Origin: Akkermansia muciniphila
GTDB taxonomy: Bacteria; Verrucomicrobiota; Verrucomicrobiia; Verrucomicrobiales; Akkermansiaceae
DNA: 60,745 nt
Direction of reading: 5' to 3'
Assembly (NCBI GenBank): GCA_945901795.1
Contig: CAMDLP010000014.1
Coordinates: 1 to 60,745 of the forward strand
Each line of letters opens with the position of its first letter. The stretch's first letter is position 1. The notes beneath the pieces were generated by a model that saw nothing but the letters and a program-made list of their open reading frames with translations, did no database searches and was not told where the DNA came from. A program made the position numbers and the translations under genes. Positions 57,379 to 60,745 of the stretch are shown here, piece after piece.

Positions 57379-59823
57379 TTAGGGTAGGAAGCGGAATTCG
57401 TGGCTGTTGAGCAAGGCCCAGCGCAGGTCGGCCATGCCTTCCAAGGCGTCTTGGGAGAGCACTGCGCGGGCCTCGGATTTTTCTTCGGCAGTGGGGAGGC
57501 GGGTCAGGATTTCCTGATAGGCGTAGTCGATGGCGAGGGTTGGATTTTTTTCAAGGATGGCGTGGAGGGGTTCGAGCGGGCCGACGCGTGACGCTTCGTG
57601 GGTCATCCGGCCGTTAAGCATCATGAGTTGCTGGCGCAGCGAGGACGAGCTATCGCGGAATTCGCCGAGTCCGGTGCGATCCGGTTGACCGAAGACGCGA
57701 AGAAAGTGGGCCGGCGGGGCCGGGGTGGCCATGTGCATCGAGCTGTCGAATCGGGGGTTGTCGTCGATCGTTTCAGTGACCTTCTTGGTCGTGAATTTCT
57801 TATCATCGCCTTGCGAATCCTTGGTCATGGCAGCCATTTTTTCCGCTTCGATTTGTTCGTCTGACATGGCGCGCATCGAATCGAGTTCGGATAGTTCCTG
57901 CTTGGTTAGGATTTCGTTGAAGTCGAGTTTGAGGGTCGATTCAAGATCGTAGCCGTCGCTGCGTCTGATAGGGGAAATTATGTCGCCCTTCATGGTGGAG
58001 ACAGGGGCGACCTGAGGCTTGGCCTTGGTGGATTCCTCGATGGGAACGCGGATTTCCCGGCTGACCTGTTTTTCATTGGCGCCCTGCGGCCACTTGTAAT
58101 CGGCGAGGTGGCCTGCCAAGACCACGCTGTCAAAGAGCACTTCACCTAACATCCTGCGGGTGGGGGCGGCGGTGAAACTTTTCTCGCTTGCTTCACGTTG
58201 CACGACGGGCGTCTCGGTGGGCAGTGAGGCGCGGCGGTAAGCATCGGTTAGAGTGATGATGCGGATGAGGCTGCGGATATCATATCCACTCGCGATGAAT
58301 TCCCGGGCGAGAAAATCCAAGGTAGACGCATTGTGCGGGGCGTTGTAGTCGGAGAAGTTGTCGAGTGGCTCGACGAAGCCATGGCCGATGAGTTCGGCCC
58401 AGATGCGGTTGACGAAGGCGCGAGCGAAGTATTCGTTGTGAGGGTCGGTGACCAGTTGGGAGAGTTGGTTGCGTAACTCGCTGGTGCGATAGATGTCGGC
58501 GTGGACGTCGAGGGCTCGGCTGTCTTTTTTGGCTTGTTCAAGGACTGGATCGCGTGGGCTGCCGATCGTGGGTTCGATGGAGTCGAGCAGTGCATCAAGA
58601 GCAGCGTTGGCCTTGCCTGAGGATGCGGCTTGCTGCTCACCGTTGCGGATTTTTTGAAAACGGTCCAAGTAGTCTGGGGTTTTCTCGAACTTGGCGAGTT
58701 GAAATGGGAAACGTGGCGTGACCGCGGTGCGTGGCTTGGTGCCAGCCTTGTCCTCCGGCGGCCAGAGAACCATCATTTCCTTGCCCTCGGTGGTGTAAAC
58801 CATTTGATCCTTACGACCCTGGACTTTTTTGGTTTTCCCGAAGTAGGCGGCAAAGTGGTAGAAGTCTTTTTGCCTCCAGTCATCGAAGGGATGGTCATGG
58901 CACATCGCGCAGCCGATCCGGACGCCGAGAAATATCTGGGCGGTGGCGGCGGCAAGTTCCATCGGTTTGGCGTCGTCGCCTAGCAGATAGCCAACGGCCG
59001 GGTTGGAATTGGCACGGCCCGATGCGCTGATGAGTTCACGGACAAGCACATCGTAGGGTTTTGCCTGCTCGATCGAGCCATGGATGTAGGCAAGCAATTG
59101 GTTGCCGCCCGGAATGTCCGAGCGGATGCGCAGCATGTCCGACATGAAGACTGTCCAGCGGTCGTTGAAGCGTGATTGGGTAATGAGTTTTTCGACAGTT
59201 TTGAGGCGATATTCATCACCGGCACGCTCAAATTCGCGGATCTCGGCCATGGTTGGGATGCGACCAATAAGGTCGATGGTGACGCGGCGTAGAAATGCGG
59301 CATCGTCGATGAGCCCGGCGGTAATGACCGCGCTGTCGGCGTTTTCACGTTTCAAGATGTCGTCCAGCATCGCGGCAGCCGCTGTGGGTGATGTCGGAGG
59401 CTTGTTAGGCAGGGGTACACGCTTGAGGGCCGGGGGAGTGCGTTGGGTCAGCTTGACTCCAGATGGCCACGGCGCTCCGGCACGAACCCAGGCATCGAGT
59501 AACTCGACTTCATCCTTTGTCAGAGCCTGGCCTTCATCTGGCATGATGCCTTCGTCGATCGGGCGGAGGTGGATTCGGGTCAGCAGTTCACTTTTGGTGG
59601 TATCACCCGGAACAACCGCCTCGCGAGTGTCGCCGCCCTCAAGCATGGCCTCGCGGGTGTCCAACTGGAGGCCGCCCTTGGTTTTTTCAGAATTGTGGCA
59701 ACGGACACAGTTCAGTTCGAGAATCGGCTGGATTTGCGTCGTGAAATCAGGGCCCGCCGCCAAAGCCGGACGTGAAAATGCGACCAATGTCGCGAGGCAA
59801 ATAATGGATAATAGAGATGGCAC
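57379..59823 (-). CDS. PSD1-type cytochrome c protein (second pair)
   Basis: An exported protein of 814 residues from GTG at 59823, where a signal peptide begins (VPSLLSIICLATLVAFSRPA). Cytochrome c motif CVRCH in LELNCVRCHNSEKTKGGLQL. DUF1549 follows, with FLRRVTIDLIGRIPTMAEIR and a second CxxCH in GCAMCHDHPFDDW. DUF1553 has FVNRIWAELIGHGFVEPLDN, RMLGEVLFDSVVLAG and RVFGQPDRTGLGEFRDSSSS. No ATG gives a signal peptide at the right place, so GTG is preferred. Forms a pair with the DUF1501 gene downstream. Electron partner and substrate unknown. Confidence 0.87.
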   Translation of the reverse strand: MPSLLSIICLATLVAFSRPALAAGPDFTTQIQPILELNCVRCHNSEKTKGGLQLDTREAMLEGGDTREAVVPGDTTKSELLTRIHLRPIDEGIMPDEGQALTKDEVELLDAWVRAGAPWPSGVKLTQRTPPALKRVPLPNKPPTSPTAAAAMLDDILKRENADSAVITAGLIDDAAFLRRVTIDLIGRIPTMAEIREFERAGDEYRLKTVEKLITQSRFNDRWTVFMSDMLRIRSDIPGGNQLLAYIHGSIEQAKPYDVLVRELISASGRANSNPAVGYLLGDDAKPMELAAATAQIFLGVRIGCAMCHDHPFDDWRQKDFYHFAAYFGKTKKVQGRKDQMVYTTEGKEMMVLWPPEDKAGTKPRTAVTPRFPFQLAKFEKTPDYLDRFQKIRNGEQQAASSGKANAALDALLDSIEPTIGSPRDPVLEQAKKDSRALDVHADIYRTSELRNQLSQLVTDPHNEYFARAFVNRIWAELIGHGFVEPLDNFSDYNAPHNASTLDFLAREFIASGYDIRSLIRIITLTDAYRRASLPTETPVVQREASEKSFTAAPTRRMLGEVLFDSVVLAGHLADYKWPQGANEKQVSREIRVPIEESTKAKPQVAPVSTMKGDIISPIRRSDGYDLESTLKLDFNEILTKQELSELDSMRAMSDEQIEAEKMAAMTKDSQGDDKKFTTKKVTETIDDNPRFDSSMHMATPAPPAHFLRVFGQPDRTGLGEFRDSSSSLRQQLMMLNGRMTHEASRVGPLEPLHAILEKNPTLAIDYAYQEILTRLPTAEEKSEARAVLSQDALEGMADLRWALLNSHEFRFLP

Positions 59824-60014
59824 GGTGGCGGTGGTGAAGAGTGCTGGTAAATTCGGACGGCCCGGATACCTCGCGGCAAGGCGGAGCCTTTCAAACTTTG
59901 GCACCGGACGCCCGGCGCGAAAGAGGATTTCTGGCCGTTCCACCGCTCCGGTCAATCGATGGTGTTGCGGTTTTACAGCCAATAATATAAAGTGACAGAT
60001 AAATAATAAGGCTC

Positions 60015-60050
60015 CCATAAAAAAGCCGCCCGGATTGCTCCCGGCGGCCA
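60015..60050 (-). terminator. Intrinsic terminator of the barrel gene
   Basis: GGCCGCCGGG pairs with CCGGGCGGC around AGCAAT on the minus strand (60030s-60048), followed by TTTTTTATGGG. It lies 27 bases past the stop at 60077 and separates this gene from the PSD1 operon. Confidence 0.88.
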
Positions 60051-60076
60051 GAATTTGATTCTAACTCAGGTTTGAA

Positions 60077-60631
60077 TTAGAATTTGTAGCGCGCGCCGAC
60101 TTCCCAACCGAGTTGGTTGTCGAGCGCGAGTTCTGTGTCGCCGAAATCAAGACTGTCGAGGTAAACCCAGCGACCGCCACCGTAAAGGTCCACGGACTCA
60201 GTGACGTTCCAAACAAGTCCTGCGGCCAATTGCGCGTAAAAACCACCATCGGTTTCATCAGAGCCAAAGCCTGAAACATTGGTCCAAGCGTATCCGACAC
60301 CACCGGAAAGATAACCACCAATCGGACCATAGATGTTGTGCTCAGCCTTGAAATTGATCGTCACAGGAACGATATCGATATCAAGGGTCTCACGGAAAAG
60401 CACCAGTTCGTTGCCAAAGGCAGGCTCTTCGGTGAGATTGGTTGCGATGCCTTCCACATCCATGTCTCCAGTGAGCCAGGCCACCTCGAGATAAGCGGAC
60501 AGATCGAAACCTTCAGGGCAAGCCAGCGAACGACCGAAGTGGAGCGAATACATGTTCAGGTCAACGTCGCTGACTTCCGTGCGGAGATCTGCTAAGAGGC
60601 TGTCCGTGGAATCCGGTGGTTTTTCCTTCAA
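60077..60631 (-). CDS. Outer-membrane beta-barrel protein, N-terminus probably truncated
   Basis: A 184-residue frame from TTG at 60631. The body is an OmpA/OmpW-like small barrel: TEVSDVDLNMYSLHFGRSLA, AYLEVAWLTGDMDVEGIATN, IYGPIGGYLSGGVGYAWTNV and GGFYAQLAAGLVWNVTESVD. The C-terminal aromatic signature LGWEVGARYKF marks BAM substrates. The expected signal peptide is absent: the first residues are KEKPPDSTDSLLADLR. The TTG overlaps the stop of an unrelated 37-codon frame entering from the window edge. This suggests that recombination replaced the true 5' end, or that the gene is a relic. Confidence 0.65.
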   Translation of the reverse strand: MKEKPPDSTDSLLADLRTEVSDVDLNMYSLHFGRSLACPEGFDLSAYLEVAWLTGDMDVEGIATNLTEEPAFGNELVLFRETLDIDIVPVTINFKAEHNIYGPIGGYLSGGVGYAWTNVSGFGSDETDGGFYAQLAAGLVWNVTESVDLYGGGRWVYLDSLDFGDTELALDNQLGWEVGARYKF

Positions 60632-60741
60632 GCGATGGAGAGGTCGAGTTTGCCAAGGAAGAACAAGACCCGGATGCGAAGGGCGGCGAACGTCCGCAGC
60701 CCCCTCGCATTCGCGATGATCCGGGCAACCAGTGAATTCAT
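60628..60741 (-). other. Orphan 37-codon frame fused in front of the barrel gene
   Basis: ATG at 60741 gives MNSLVARIIANARGLRTFAA and then LRIRVLFFLGKLDLSIA, ending in a TGA that overlaps the TTG of the barrel frame. The Arg-rich, regular composition looks like translated mobile or repeat DNA. I do not recognise it. The frame could continue beyond the window. Confidence 0.35.
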
Positions 60742-60745
60742 CCCT

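Overview
The window looks like a chromosomal segment of a Verrucomicrobiota bacterium, probably a Verrucomicrobiaceae relative of Luteolibacter or Haloferula. The signs are a PEP-CTERM protein, two cytochrome-c/DUF1549-DUF1553 plus DUF1501 gene pairs, TorF-type porins, a sulfatase remnant, a eukaryote/archaeal-type ProRS and high GC. This placement is inferred from gene content. I saw no rRNA, tRNA or CRISPR array.

Layout. 0-2.2 kb is a scarred accessory stretch: the 3' end of a group II intron of class C type, inserted antisense into the tail of a PEP-CTERM gene, then a HigBA toxin-antitoxin pair, a degenerate 21-bp repeat and small palindromes. 2.2-11 kb is mostly housekeeping on the minus strand (plsC-cmk-aroA-tyrA operon, lipoprotein, mnmE, hisC, a xylulokinase-like kinase) with an IF-1-like gene on plus. 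11-14.7 kb carries two tandem TorF-type porins and, divergently, amt. Amt has a near-consensus sigma-54 promoter, and each porin has a related site at the same distance from its start, which suggests one nitrogen-responsive uptake unit. 14.7-34.6 kb mixes coaX, superoxide dismutase, M42 peptidase, Hsp20, a PocR-AraC regulator, the first PSD1/DUF1501 pair, yqgE-ribBA, mutS, proS, trxA, a SOUL-type protein and typA. 34.7-37.7 kb holds a broken addiction module, two membrane proteins and a MYG1-family gene.

37.9-40.9 kb is a tightly packed cytochrome P450 / zinc alcohol dehydrogenase / esterase operon. I infer oxidative demethylation with disposal of the formaldehyde released. It is followed by a decayed REP-type transposase.

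41.8-59.8 kb is the most interesting part. Ten genes run on the minus strand: a PSD1 cytochrome and a DUF1501 protein, then eight genes joined by overlapping stop/start codons (TPR protein of 728 aa, a 2374-aa TPR/beta-repeat protein, ExbB, two ExbD, a single-span Pro-rich protein, a DUF4159 membrane protein and a 497-aa TPR protein). This has the parts list of a proton-motive-force-driven envelope machine with very large periplasmic solenoid proteins. I do not recognise it as a characterised system. The window ends with an outer-membrane barrel gene lacking its signal peptide.
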